From the NCBI GenBank assembly GCA_022360155.1, contig JAKSDJ010000596.1:1-36124 (forward strand): a stretch of 36,124 nucleotides of DNA. Direction: 5' to 3'. Below, in pieces: positions 8,935 through 17,801 of this stretch. The position numbers and the translations under genes were made by a program. The notes beneath the pieces are model-generated. The model made no database searches. It was not told where the DNA came from and saw only the letters and a program-made list of their open reading frames with translations. Source of the stretch: Chloroflexales bacterium (GTDB lineage Bacteria; Chloroflexota; Chloroflexia; Chloroflexales; Chloroflexaceae). The number at the start of each line of letters is the position of its first letter. The first letter of the stretch is position 1.

Positions 8935-10460
8935 CTCGCGCACCTCCTCGACACTCCACATCCGTCGGTGGGATGTGGCGCTAATTCAGGTTTGCCTTCC
9001 AATTAAGTACGTGATCAGGTCCATAAGCTCGAGCGTAACCCCCTAACACTATACTACTTGATAAAACGACAAAAAGAGTTGACGCAATACAATCAAAACA
9101 CATACTATAACTCATTAATACCATGCAAACACGTACTACAGATTGCTTTATCGATATACCATACAAACTTTGGCGACCTATAGCTTTACTTTCGCCATAT
9201 ACCACCGGATCGATCAAACAAAACAACGCTGTTCGTTTTCAATTTTTAAATATTTCTATTTTTACTATATCAAAATAACCAATAAATTGTCAATGGGCAT
9301 CTGAATTATTTCGCAATAAATTTTTAACATGGACAAATTTTGACTTAACCAAAAATAATATCAATAAACGTACTATTCCTTGATATATTATAACTATTCG
9401 TCGATTACATCACCGATAATATATTACTAAATACCCATACAACAGTAAAAACACCGGTCAATATCGATATCTATCGTTTCATACAATCCTTTTCCATTGA
9501 TGAACAACAGATAATAAAGTAATCTTAGATTGCTTCTAGCATGAAGCTGTATATCTACAGAAAACTCTTGAATAGATAGGGACATGAGCTTTTTACGACG
9601 CTCGGCGCTATGATGCGGCGATCATTTCGTGGCGATCTATAGTTGATTTAGGTTTTTATGAAGGCTAATAGTATGCCGATGATCTGCTATGTCATACAGG
9701 AAATTCAGAATGATCATGGTATACATCGCTGTGGGTTCAGACATTGAGGTGGTGGTTTGTAAAGATGTGTAATTTTTTTGTTAAGCATATTGGGGCGGCG
9801 TTGACACGCCGTTTCATCAGTTTATCCTGCGTGAACTCCGGCTTGTCATCGCGTCATCGTCAAATTGTCTTACGTTTAACTAAAATGTCCGTTGTGCCGT
9901 TGCCTGACGATTGCGCTGTTGATCGGTTAGCGTTGACGGCACTAGTTTGCACTATTTCGATGCGCTTGTCATCATTCAAATGAGCGATTTCCGACTAGCT
10001 CATTTGTGGAGTCCTATTTGCCGACCAAGAAATTCGCCTTCTCAAAGCGGATTCTCAAGTTGGGTCGATGGCGCTCTTCAATCCCTCAGCCTAGCAAGGA
10101 TTGGCAGCTTGACGCGTTGGCGTGTGATCGGATGATTCCATACAACATGATGCAGCGCGCGCCATAAGAACAGCGCTGCATCATGCCCGCCACTCGACTG
10201 CAACGTCATGTCACAACCGTTCTACGCTCCAGGCAACAGGATGCGCGCTGCAGCGCTGGCGCGTTGATCTTTATGGGGTGTTTATCAGCAAACATTGATC
10301 TAATGTTTAGCTTTTCTTCATACGTTCTTTACAACTCATCTGCTAGTCTATAGGGTAGACCGCTTCTCATTGCAGCTATCACATCTTCTATATTCCGCCT
10401 CCACGTAGTCTTTAGGCCTTGTACTTGCTGAAGACACGATGATGACAGGAAACATGTATT
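8935..10460. other. 1.5-kb region without recognised genes, including an AT-rich island
   Basis: From about 9040 to 9750 the base composition drops sharply (for example 9241-9360 is mostly A and T) against GC-rich neighbours. Short open frames are present on both strands but none has a ribosome site or recognisable product. The region separates the leftward polysaccharide genes from the rightward sigma-factor/two-component genes, so it should hold both promoters. The part from 9760 to 10460 returns to normal composition but is also gene-free; it holds a strong inverted repeat (10146-10185) and a perfect GCGCTGCAGCGC palindrome (10245-10256). Confidence 0.6.
10146..10185. repeat. Perfect 13-bp inverted repeat
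   Basis: The arms catgatgcagcgc (10146-10158) and gcgctgcatcatg (10173-10185) are exact complements around a 14-nt spacer. The element lies about 275 bp before the ECF sigma gene. There is no T-run beside it, so it is not an obvious terminator; a regulator site or small mobile-element relic are both possible. Confidence 0.7.
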
Positions 10461-10973
10461 ATGTTTGTATCAGCACATCAAGCAGTAGCTGCCGGTCCAT
10501 ACATCGAGCAGTTATACTGCAACTACCGGGTTCTGATCCTTGCCCATCTCATGCGGATAGTCCATGACCGAGAGTTAGCCGAAGATCTCTGTCAGGAAAC
10601 CTTTGTAAAGGCGCTGCGCGGATGGGAGCGGCGCGATCAGCAGGGGAGCGTAACCGGGTGGCTCTATCGGATTGCTACGAATTGCGCCTATGATCATCTT
10701 CGCCGCTGCCGCCGCATTCGCTTTTTGTCGTTGGGTGAAGCCTCGCATTCGTACAGCGACGCCCTTGCTGTCGAAATGGGGCTGGATCGGGATGAGCGCG
10801 TTTGGCTAGCCCTCGCTCAATTGCCTCTACACTACCGCCAAGCATTGGTGTTGATTGCCCGTGGGTACACGACCCAGGAACTCGCCGCTACCATTGGATG
10901 CGCACCCGGCACTGCACGTACACGCCTATTCCGTGCCCGTGAACAATTTCGGCGCTTCTATCAAGAATCATAA
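10461..10973 (+). CDS. ECF-type RNA polymerase sigma factor
   Basis: The 170-residue protein has the two domains of extracytoplasmic-function sigma factors. Region 2 contains DRELAEDLCQETFVKALRGW (about residues 37-56, the -10 recognition and core-binding part) and GWLYRIATNCAYDHLR. Region 4 contains LPLHYRQALVLIARGYTTQE and a helix-turn-helix ending in GTARTRLFRARE, which reads the -35 element. An AGGAA sequence lies 9 nt before the ATG. No anti-sigma gene follows; instead the next genes encode a response regulator and kinase 109 bp downstream. It may direct transcription of envelope or stress genes, but no target is shown by the sequence. Confidence 0.93.
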   Translation: MFVSAHQAVAAGPYIEQLYCNYRVLILAHLMRIVHDRELAEDLCQETFVKALRGWERRDQQGSVTGWLYRIATNCAYDHLRRCRRIRFLSLGEASHSYSDALAVEMGLDRDERVWLALAQLPLHYRQALVLIARGYTTQELAATIGCAPGTARTRLFRAREQFRRFYQES

Positions 10974-11082
10974 GCATAGGCGGCTTGCGGATGCAGGTCG
11001 GACGGCTACGGTGAGCCGCGCCTGGCGGATTCACCCGAGCAGTGTTCGCCATTTCGCACAGTTGTATCGACCGGAGACCGCT

Positions 11083-11778
11083 ATGTACCGCAAGATCCTG
11101 GTCGTAGACGATGACAAAAAAACGGCCGATCTGGTCCGGCTCTATTTGGAGAGGGATGGATATCGGGTGCTGGTTGCCCACAATGGCCGCCACGCGCTCG
11201 ATTTGGCGTACCAGAAGCAGCCCGACTTGATTGTGCTCGATCTGATGCTTCCGGTTATGGACGGCTTCGATGTGTGCCGAATCCTACGCGCCGAGACCAG
11301 TATTCCGATCATCATCCTCTCCGCCCGGACCACCGAAGACGACAAACTACTGGGCTTAGATCTCGGCGCTGACGACTATATCACCAAACCCTTCAGCCCC
11401 CGCGAACTGGTAGCGCGCGTACGGGCCGTCCTGCGTCGCGGTGAGACGGCAGCACAGAACCGCCCCCCTTTCCGCTCCGGTGACCTAGAGGTGGATTTCG
11501 TCAGCCATCAGGTCCGGCTCCGCGGGAAACCAGTCCACTTAACTCCCAAAGAGTTCAAGCTGCTGGCCTTGATGGTAAAAGAGCCAGGTCGCGCCTTTTC
11601 GCGTCTGGAATTACTGGAGCAGGTTTTTGGGTTTGATTACGACGGTCTGGAACGAACCATCGATGTGCATATTATGAACCTGCGCAAGAAAATTGAACCC
11701 ACCCCCATCCAGCCGCTCTATATTCAGACTGTCTATGGATTGGGGTACAAGTTTAACGAGGCAAATAATGATCCATAG
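11083..11778 (+). CDS. OmpR/PhoB-family response regulator
   Basis: The start is placed at the ATG at 11083, with GGAG 7 nt upstream; the open frame reaches back into the sigma gene but that part is a shadow. The 231-residue product begins MYRKILVVDDDKKTADLV. The receiver domain has the acidic cluster D9-D11, the phosphoacceptor D53 in LIVLDLMLP, the conserved ILSART switch segment and the lysine of ITKPFSPRELVARV. After a linker the C-terminal winged-helix DNA-binding domain has VHLTPKEFKLLALM and ERTIDVHIMNLRKKI, ending VYGLGYKF. It controls transcription when phosphorylated by the kinase encoded immediately downstream, whose start overlaps its stop by 11 bp. Confidence 0.95.
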   Translation: MYRKILVVDDDKKTADLVRLYLERDGYRVLVAHNGRHALDLAYQKQPDLIVLDLMLPVMDGFDVCRILRAETSIPIIILSARTTEDDKLLGLDLGADDYITKPFSPRELVARVRAVLRRGETAAQNRPPFRSGDLEVDFVSHQVRLRGKPVHLTPKEFKLLALMVKEPGRAFSRLELLEQVFGFDYDGLERTIDVHIMNLRKKIEPTPIQPLYIQTVYGLGYKFNEANNDP

Positions 11779-13225
11779 CCTGCGCCTGCGCTTACTGCTG
11801 ATCCTTGTTGCGGTTGTCGTTGTCGCCGTAGGGACTGTAGCCTTTCTGGTGAACATGGCGACCAGGGTGGATTTTATCCAGTATGTCGAGCGCAACACCG
11901 AGCGTGAGCAGGATATTACGATGCTCCTGAATAGTTACCATTCCAACCAGAGAACTGACGAAGTTCAACTGCTGGTCGAGCAAGTCGCGCGCGAATTTGG
12001 CGATCGTCTGATCCTGGTAGATAGTGACAGAAGTGTGATTGCCGACTCGGCTAGCGACCTGAATGGGCAACACCTCGATGATCACATGCCGCTTGCCGCG
12101 ATGATCGTCTTCACCGAAGCGCCATCCGAACTCGATGCAGCGCTTGCAGCACCTCTCACCGTACCATTGACGGCAACTGATGGGGTAATCAGATATCGAG
12201 CCGAAGGACCAATTCCTCGCATTGACCTCTACCGGCAGGACAGCGCCATCCCCGTGCCGGCGACGGGGTTTTTCGTTGCGGGTTTGCCCGCCGGCGCGAT
12301 CGAGAAAGACTTTCTCGCCTCGATCACACGCTCGTTGTTTGTTGCAGCCGGTGTTGCAATTCTGGTCGGCGTGTTGTTGAATCTGGCGCTTTCACGCGAT
12401 GTGCTGCGCCCAATCGAGGCGCTCACTGGCGCAGCCCGCAAGATGGAGCAAGGTGATCTGGGCCAGCGGGTGCATGTACAAACGCGAGACGAAATCGGTG
12501 CGCTGGCGCACGCCTTCAACGCAATGGCCGACGGAGTGCAGCGAATCGAACAACTCCGGCGCAACATGGTGACCGATGTCGCCCACGAGCTGCGCACGCC
12601 GCTGACCAACCTGCGCGGCTATCTCGAAGCTGTGCGCGATGGCATTGCTCCCCCCAACCCAGAGTTAATCGATTTGCTGTACGAAGAGGTTCTGCTGCTC
12701 AACCGGCTGATCGACGACCTGCAAGATGTCGCCCTGGTCGAGGCCAGTCAGTTGCGCTTGGTACGACAGCCGGTGGCGCTTGCAGCGCTTATCGACCGCG
12801 CAGTGCAGGCGCTACGTCCGCGCGTCACCGATGCCGGCCTTGAGCTGGACCTATGGTTCCCTCCCAATTTACCGCTTGTGGATGCTGACGCAGAGCGCGT
12901 GAGTCAGGTGGTGCGCAACCTAATCAGCAATGCGATCACCCACACTTTGCCAGGCGGAAGCATTACCATCGTGGCGCACTTGGCCGGCGCCCATGTTGAA
13001 GTAAGCGTGCGTGACACCGGTTCGGGGATCGCCCCGAAGCATCTGCCTTACGTATTCGAGCGCTTCTACCGAGTTGATCCTTCGCGAGCGCGCACCACCG
13101 GCGGGGTTGGGTTAGGACTCTTCATTGTCAAACAACTCGTCGAAGCGCACGGGGGAAAGGTATGGGCCGAGAGCGCACCAGGAGCCGGATCGCTGTTCTG
13201 TTTTACGCTGCCAGTTGCACCATAA
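11768..13225 (+). CDS. Sensor histidine kinase (HAMP, HisKA, HATPase_c)
   Basis: The ATG at 11768 overlaps the end of the response-regulator gene and gives 485 residues beginning MIHSLRLRLLLILVAVVVVA. Transmembrane segments lie near residues 7-29 and 188-208, enclosing a roughly 155-residue extracytoplasmic sensor region with no recognised fold. A HAMP linker follows (DVLRPIEALT to about 260). The phosphorylated histidine is H273 in DVAHELRTPLTNLRGYLEAV. The ATP-binding domain has the N box VVRNLISNAITH (N384/N388), the G1 box DTGSGIAP (about 416), the F box VFERFYRVDPSRA and the G2 box GGVGLGLFIVKQL. It forms a two-component pair with the preceding regulator. The signal sensed is unknown. 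Confidence 0.95.
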   Translation: MIHSLRLRLLLILVAVVVVAVGTVAFLVNMATRVDFIQYVERNTEREQDITMLLNSYHSNQRTDEVQLLVEQVAREFGDRLILVDSDRSVIADSASDLNGQHLDDHMPLAAMIVFTEAPSELDAALAAPLTVPLTATDGVIRYRAEGPIPRIDLYRQDSAIPVPATGFFVAGLPAGAIEKDFLASITRSLFVAAGVAILVGVLLNLALSRDVLRPIEALTGAARKMEQGDLGQRVHVQTRDEIGALAHAFNAMADGVQRIEQLRRNMVTDVAHELRTPLTNLRGYLEAVRDGIAPPNPELIDLLYEEVLLLNRLIDDLQDVALVEASQLRLVRQPVALAALIDRAVQALRPRVTDAGLELDLWFPPNLPLVDADAERVSQVVRNLISNAITHTLPGGSITIVAHLAGAHVEVSVRDTGSGIAPKHLPYVFERFYRVDPSRARTTGGVGLGLFIVKQLVEAHGGKVWAESAPGAGSLFCFTLPVAP

Positions 13226-13514
13226 ACCCTTTTTATTGGGAAGAAGAGCATGGGCCTATCGTACGATCACTCTCACTGAAAGGGCGCGCTGTATAGGACT
13301 AAGGGGGGATTGGCAGTGTTATGAAAATTCGATACATTGGAACAGCCCCCATTTGTATATTCTCGGTAAAATCATTGAGGTTTTCCCGACATTGCCCAAC
13401 AGGTTTTTGGGCGACAGGTGGTTCATCTTGACACAGTGCAATGTATTCCTAAGCTGTATCAGGCGAACATGCGAACCTTTATGATCATACCCTGACAAAA
13501 TAATGGAGCTATCT

Positions 13515-14246
13515 ATGCCAGCAATGTCGCAACGTCTCGTTTTCTCTGGCTTAGTTTTGGCCTTCCTACTGATCGGCGCCAATGTCGCTCGCGCCCAATA
13601 TCCGAATCCGCCAGCCGTCGCGCCGAAAGCGCAACTCTTTGTCCCGATGGTGCTGCGCGCACCGAATGAGCCAGTCGCCGCGCCAACACATACGCCAACC
13701 ATACCGCCGCCATCGCCAATTGCAACAACGCCGCCAGCTCCGCCACAGCCCTCTCGAACACCAACCGTAACCGCAATCCCCGCGCCAACAACGCCAACAA
13801 CGCCATCTTCGCCGACCGCCTTCGAGCAAAAGGTCTTCGATATGGTCAACCAGGAGCGCGCCAAAGCCGGATGCGGGCCGCTTACCATCAACGCCAAGCT
13901 GATGGCAACGGCAAGAGGTTATAGCGAGGACATGGCGCTCAATGACTACTTTAGCCACACCGGGCTGGATGGCTCTTCGGTTTCGGAGCGTGCTGTTGCC
14001 GCCGGCTACAATTTTAGCTTGATCGGAGAGAATATCGCCGCCGGCCAATTATCGCCCGAAAGCGTGATGGAAGGCTGGATGCAGAGTCCTGGTCACCGCG
14101 CCAATATCCTCAAATGTGACTATCGTGAGATCGGCATCGGCTACTACTACCAGGCTAACGATCAGGCCAATGTGCGTCTTGACAACGGCAGCGTGTCGGG
14201 CCCCTTCCGCCACTACTGGACCCAGGTCTTCGGCACATCGCGCTAG
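13515..14246 (+). CDS. Secreted CAP (SCP/PR1, YkwD-like) domain protein
   Basis: The ATG at 13515 is preferred over one four codons earlier because GGAG lies 6 nt before it; the product is 243 residues. An N-terminal signal peptide (LVFSGLVLAFLLIGANVARA) is followed by QLFVPMVLR and a linker of about 70 residues rich in Thr and Pro. The C-terminal 140 residues form a CAP domain with VNQERAKAGCGPLTINAKLM, the conserved histidine of DYFSHTGLDGSS, GENIAAGQLSPESVMEGWMQ, SPGHRANILKCDYREIGIGY and a final HYWTQVFG. Bacterial CAP proteins are secreted and of varied or unknown function. The linker suggests display away from the cell surface. A hairpin follows the gene. Confidence 0.93.
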   Translation: MPAMSQRLVFSGLVLAFLLIGANVARAQYPNPPAVAPKAQLFVPMVLRAPNEPVAAPTHTPTIPPPSPIATTPPAPPQPSRTPTVTAIPAPTTPTTPSSPTAFEQKVFDMVNQERAKAGCGPLTINAKLMATARGYSEDMALNDYFSHTGLDGSSVSERAVAAGYNFSLIGENIAAGQLSPESVMEGWMQSPGHRANILKCDYREIGIGYYYQANDQANVRLDNGSVSGPFRHYWTQVFGTSR

Positions 14247-14272
14247 AAGCTCTTCATTGCCCAGAGATTGCT

Positions 14273-14321
14273 CCACAGATTTCACAGATGTTGGGATATG
14301 CTGCATCTGTGGAGTCTGTGG
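14273..14321. terminator. Stem-loop downstream of the CAP gene
   Basis: The arms ccacagatttcacagatg (14273-14290) and catctgtggagtctgtgg (14304-14321) pair over 18 positions with two mismatches and a 13-nt loop. It begins 26 bp after the CAP stop codon. There is no U-run, so termination would be weak; the CACAGAT words may instead mark a dispersed repeat. Confidence 0.45.
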
Positions 14322-14401
14322 CTCCCGCCACATAGCGCAGCGAGATTGTCTGACAAACTGTCTGCCCTGCCAAGAGACCAGGCAAACGCTTCGGCGCCGA
14401 T

Positions 14402-14530
14402 GGCAGGCATAAGCTACCTCTTTTATTTTTATGATAACCAAAGCGCTATACCGCTGTACCAGCTTGCAATGGCCTTTGTTATCGGGTTTTTGCCAACACG
14501 ATGCCCTTATGTGCAAATGAGTAAAGCCCC
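14402..14530 (+). pseudogene. Decayed 3' fragment of an HXXEE-family gene
   Basis: About 125 bp match the 3' end of the intact HXXEE gene at roughly 19128-19255 in the same orientation. The encoded piece reads GISYLFYFYDNQSAIPLYQL against GISYLFYFYYSQGIVPLYQL in the intact protein, then AMAFVIG against ALAFVIG. A one-base deletion (ggg-ttttt for gggcttttt) shifts the frame just after this, and the final arginine-rich tail is lost. No ribosome site or N-terminal part of the gene is present. It is a truncated second copy left by duplication or rearrangement. Confidence 0.8.
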
Positions 14531-14686
14531 TTCACCAAAGAATCCATGAGAGTGTGCCGCCCTCAACTTCATTATCCTCTCACCGGACCTTCATCTTTTC
14601 TTCAAACAGCTTTTGTACCATACAAGTAACAACCTTGTTTCATACTGCAGTTTTGCACACCCAGGAAGGGAAGGAATGGCAAACTG
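14531..14686. other. Short intergenic segment before the fused solute-binding lipoprotein gene
   Basis: No gene was seen. It presumably contains the promoter of the lipoprotein gene, and a purine-rich ribosome site (ggaagggaaggaa) lies shortly before that gene's ATG. Confidence 0.4.
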
Positions 14687-17401
14687 ATGAACACCCTCCG
14701 CATTTTGACAATCTTGCTGGTCATGGCCATAATACTCAGCGCCTGCGGCTTGGGCGGCAATTCGCCCGACGGTCGAACCCAGAGCAATACAACCAGCAGT
14801 GCCACGCCTACGTCAAACGCCACGGCTAGCCAGGGAGCAGTGACAATTGGCTTCGCCGCGCCGGAATTCGAGCGCCGGACCTACGAACCGCTCATTGAGG
14901 CGTTCAATGCACAGAACACGGATATACAGATTCAATTCGTATCGACCGATGCACTTGCCGGGGCGGGCGGCGCGGCTTTTTTCAGCGACGAGACCACCCG
15001 CCAGACCGTCAGCGCAGCAGATACGGCAGCGGTCTTCTTCCTACAGCCCGAAGCTATCGCCAATGGGTATGTGCGTGATTTGGCCCCGCTGATGGAAGCC
15101 GATACCGGCTTTGATCGCAACGATTTCTACCCCGGCGCCCTTGGCTCAACCACACAAGAAGGCGTTTATCTCCTGCCCCAAACGCTCACCGTACCGCTGC
15201 TCGCCTACAACAAAGCGCTTTGGACCGCCAGCGGCCTGCCTGAACCGACCAACACCTGGAGCGCGACGGATTTGCTTGCCGCCGCCGAACAGTTGGCCCG
15301 TAAACGCGGCGACACCGTTGAGGTGTACGGTTTTATGGATTGGAGCAATGGGCTGCAGCCATTGCTGGCCGAACTCGCAACTCAGGCTGCCGATCTCTTT
15401 ACAACAGCGCCGGAGTCAATCCGCCTTGATCAAACTGCGGTTGAGACAGCGCTGGAACGAGTTGCGGCTCTGGTCGATACAGGTGCGATCTACTCCTCCA
15501 GCGAAGCGAATGCAACAGTAGTCGACCCAACGGACTTCAATAACCTCATTCTCGGCCAGCAGGTTGCGATGTGGCCAGCAGAATTATTGCAACTCGCCCC
15601 TGATCAGACGGCGCCGTTCGAGATCGGCTTTGTCCCTTTTCCTACGATTCCGGAAGTGTTCGCGCCCGGTGCAACGGGCTACATCATGAGCAGCGGCACG
15701 CAGCACCCGCAGGAAGCCTGGCGCTGGCTCGAGTTTCTCAGCCAGCAAGAACTGAATCGCGGCGGGATGATGTTCTTCGGTGGCGGCGTCAGAGTGCCGG
15801 CCCGCCAATCGGTGGCTGAACAGAGCGGCTTTTGGTCGGAGCTGGACTCGGCGCGCGCAGCAGCGCTACGCGTCGCCATGGAGCGCCAAGCCGATACAGC
15901 AACACCGCGCCTCGCCGAGGCATTAATCCAACCGCTCACCCAAGCGCTGCAAGCCGTGGTGCAAGGCGAATCGACCGGTCAGGCGCTTGCAGCGGCCCAG
16001 GCCACGCTTGCCGACCAGATTGCCCAAGCCCAGTTGAACCCTAGCCCTACGCCCGCAAATAAACCGATCGTCGTTGAGTTACCGGTAGAAGCAGTGGCGC
16101 CGCCAGAAGCGACAAAGATTCGCTTTGTGACGCCAGGGCTCGACACAACAACATTGCGTCGCCTAGCAAGCCAGTTCAATCAGCAGAATCCGAACTTCTT
16201 TGTCGAAGTCGAGAACGCCAATTGGGGAGGTGTTGCGCTAGGATTGGCCGACGTGGCGTCAACCGCAGACTGTTTCGCCTGGCCGGTTCCCCCGCAGACG
16301 GACGAGATCACCGCCACTCTCGATCTGCGCCCGCTGATCGACGCCGATCCGAGCTTCGACCAGGCCGATTATCCGACGGCGTTGCTGGCATCCTTTTCAC
16401 AAGGGACCGCGCTCTACGGATTACCGCACGGTGTCAGCCTCCGTGCGTTGCATTACAACCAGACCGCATTCGACGCTGCCGGGCTGGAATATCCAAACCC
16501 AAACTGGACTCTCGACGATGTGCGAGCAGCAGCCGAACAGTTAACGCTCGGTTCAGGCGATGAGATCGACCAATACGGTTTTGCCTCTAACATTTCCCAG
16601 ACTGACGATGTGCTCTTTTTCCTCCGCCAGTCTGGTGCAGCGATCACGACGGGGAGCGCAGACGCCCTACAGGCAAACTTTACCGACGAACGGGTGATCG
16701 CAGCCTTGAGCCAATACCTCGATCTCCTGCGCAAAAACTCACCACACCAACAACTCCAGGGCTACCGCAGCGCAAGCAATCCGGGTATCCAGACATTCAC
16801 CTTGGTCAACACGGGGCGGGTTGGTATGTGGCTCGACTTTGGCGGGCGTAGCTTCATCATCAATGCCGGGGGGCCAGAGACACCGGCGTTTACCACAGCG
16901 CTTGCGCCGCCGCCGCTGGGCGCGACTGGGGCAACAGCGGACGATCTACGGATTAGCGGGCTTTACATTTCAGCTGCAACAGAGCAACCGCAGGCGTGCT
17001 GGGAATGGATCAGCTTCCTGAGCCGTGAGTTGACGAGTCTGCCGATCGGCTTTGATTTCCCAGCGCGCCGTTCGCTGGCCGATTCGGAGGCGTTTGCAGC
17101 CCAGGCGCAGCCAGGCGCAGCCGCGGTCTATGCGGCCTATAGCGCCGCCCTGTCTCGCCCTGACGAGGGCAATGGCGCTACGCCCCTGGAGCAGTCGATG
17201 ATCGATCTCTTCTGGTTCTTCCAGGCAGTCGACCGAGCGCTGCAAAGTCCTGCTGGCGAAGCGGAGCAAGTGTTGGAGCGGGAGCTCGCCGAAGCCCAGC
17301 GACTCACCTCCACGTACTTGGACTGTGTGAACGGCGGGGGCGGTGCAAAAACGTGTGCAACCCAAGCAGACCCGAACTACGCTGGCCTCGCCGAAGACTA
17401 G
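14687..17401 (+). CDS. Lipoprotein with two fused extracellular solute-binding (SBP family 1) domains
   Basis: This 904-residue protein starts with a lipoprotein signal, LLVMAIILSAC, with the lipidated cysteine at residue 20, followed by a Ser/Thr-rich tether. Residues about 52-445 form a first sugar-type solute-binding domain (TIGFAAPEFERRTYEPLIEA, LPQTLTVPLLAYNKALWTAS, VPFPTIPEVFAPGATGYIM). After a Pro-rich linker, residues about 475-880 form a second one (IRFVTPGLDTTTLRRLASQF, LPHGVSLRALHYNQTAFDAA). The domains share the same order of motifs, so this is an internal duplication or gene fusion; family members usually hold one domain of about 420 residues. No ABC permease or ATPase gene lies nearby. 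It may feed a distant transporter or act as a sensor. A strong hairpin terminator follows. Confidence 0.9.
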   Translation: MNTLRILTILLVMAIILSACGLGGNSPDGRTQSNTTSSATPTSNATASQGAVTIGFAAPEFERRTYEPLIEAFNAQNTDIQIQFVSTDALAGAGGAAFFSDETTRQTVSAADTAAVFFLQPEAIANGYVRDLAPLMEADTGFDRNDFYPGALGSTTQEGVYLLPQTLTVPLLAYNKALWTASGLPEPTNTWSATDLLAAAEQLARKRGDTVEVYGFMDWSNGLQPLLAELATQAADLFTTAPESIRLDQTAVETALERVAALVDTGAIYSSSEANATVVDPTDFNNLILGQQVAMWPAELLQLAPDQTAPFEIGFVPFPTIPEVFAPGATGYIMSSGTQHPQEAWRWLEFLSQQELNRGGMMFFGGGVRVPARQSVAEQSGFWSELDSARAAALRVAMERQADTATPRLAEALIQPLTQALQAVVQGESTGQALAAAQATLADQIAQAQLNPSPTPANKPIVVELPVEAVAPPEATKIRFVTPGLDTTTLRRLASQFNQQNPNFFVEVENANWGGVALGLADVASTADCFAWPVPPQTDEITATLDLRPLIDADPSFDQADYPTALLASFSQGTALYGLPHGVSLRALHYNQTAFDAAGLEYPNPNWTLDDVRAAAEQLTLGSGDEIDQYGFASNISQTDDVLFFLRQSGAAITTGSADALQANFTDERVIAALSQYLDLLRKNSPHQQLQGYRSASNPGIQTFTLVNTGRVGMWLDFGGRSFIINAGGPETPAFTTALAPPPLGATGATADDLRISGLYISAATEQPQACWEWISFLSRELTSLPIGFDFPARRSLADSEAFAAQAQPGAAAVYAAYSAALSRPDEGNGATPLEQSMIDLFWFFQAVDRALQSPAGEAEQVLERELAEAQRLTSTYLDCVNGGGGAKTCATQADPNYAGLAED

Positions 17402-17433
17402 CACTCATTCATAATCCTTCACAATGCGCCATC

Positions 17434-17464
17434 CCACCCCCTTCATCGTTTCTGAAGGGGGTGG
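17434..17464 (+). terminator. Hairpin terminator after the solute-binding lipoprotein gene
   Basis: Arms ccacccccttca (17434-17445) and tgaagggggtgg (17453-17464) are perfectly complementary over 12 bp around a 7-nt loop and are followed by ttgtct. It begins 32 bp after the stop codon. Confidence 0.75.
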
Positions 17465-17801
17465 TTGTCTATCCTACATCGGTTTCTAGCGGCAAGGGAA
17501 CCGTTTACTCAGAATGTTGGGTGAATTCCAGGGATCGGTCGGTTCGCGGGTCGCCAAGAGTCGCAGGCTCCTCAGCCATATCACACCTCGTTCAGATCAA
17601 CGATGCGCTTTGAGATACGCTTCATTCGATTAACAGGAATCAACGATGTGAGACATCGGCATCTGTGCTAGAGTGAGGGTGGAACAAATGCTACAAGCGG
17701 ACAACGCTGTGTAGCAACAACTGTTCACCAGTGTAGAGCAGGCGTTGTCACGTTGGGTACAGAAAAACAGCAGATTTACTCCTGTAACGTGAGATCAAGC
17801 G
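17465..17801. other. Intergenic region, no gene recognised
   Basis: About 340 bp between the terminator and the NAD(P)-binding protein gene. Short frames here have no ribosome site or recognisable motif. It should hold the promoter of the downstream two-gene unit. Confidence 0.4.

Noticed and set aside
8981-9226. 81-codon minus-strand frame at the edge of the AT-rich island
   Set aside because: No ribosome site and unremarkable composition; it reads like chance in AT-rich DNA.
9744-9983. 79-codon plus-strand frame after the AT-rich island
   Set aside because: No ribosome site, no recognised motif, and nothing linking it to neighbouring genes.
13340-13370. GGAACA followed by an AT-rich stretch, as a possible ECF sigma promoter before the CAP gene
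   Set aside because: The -10 part is not convincing and the sequence preference of this sigma factor is unknown.
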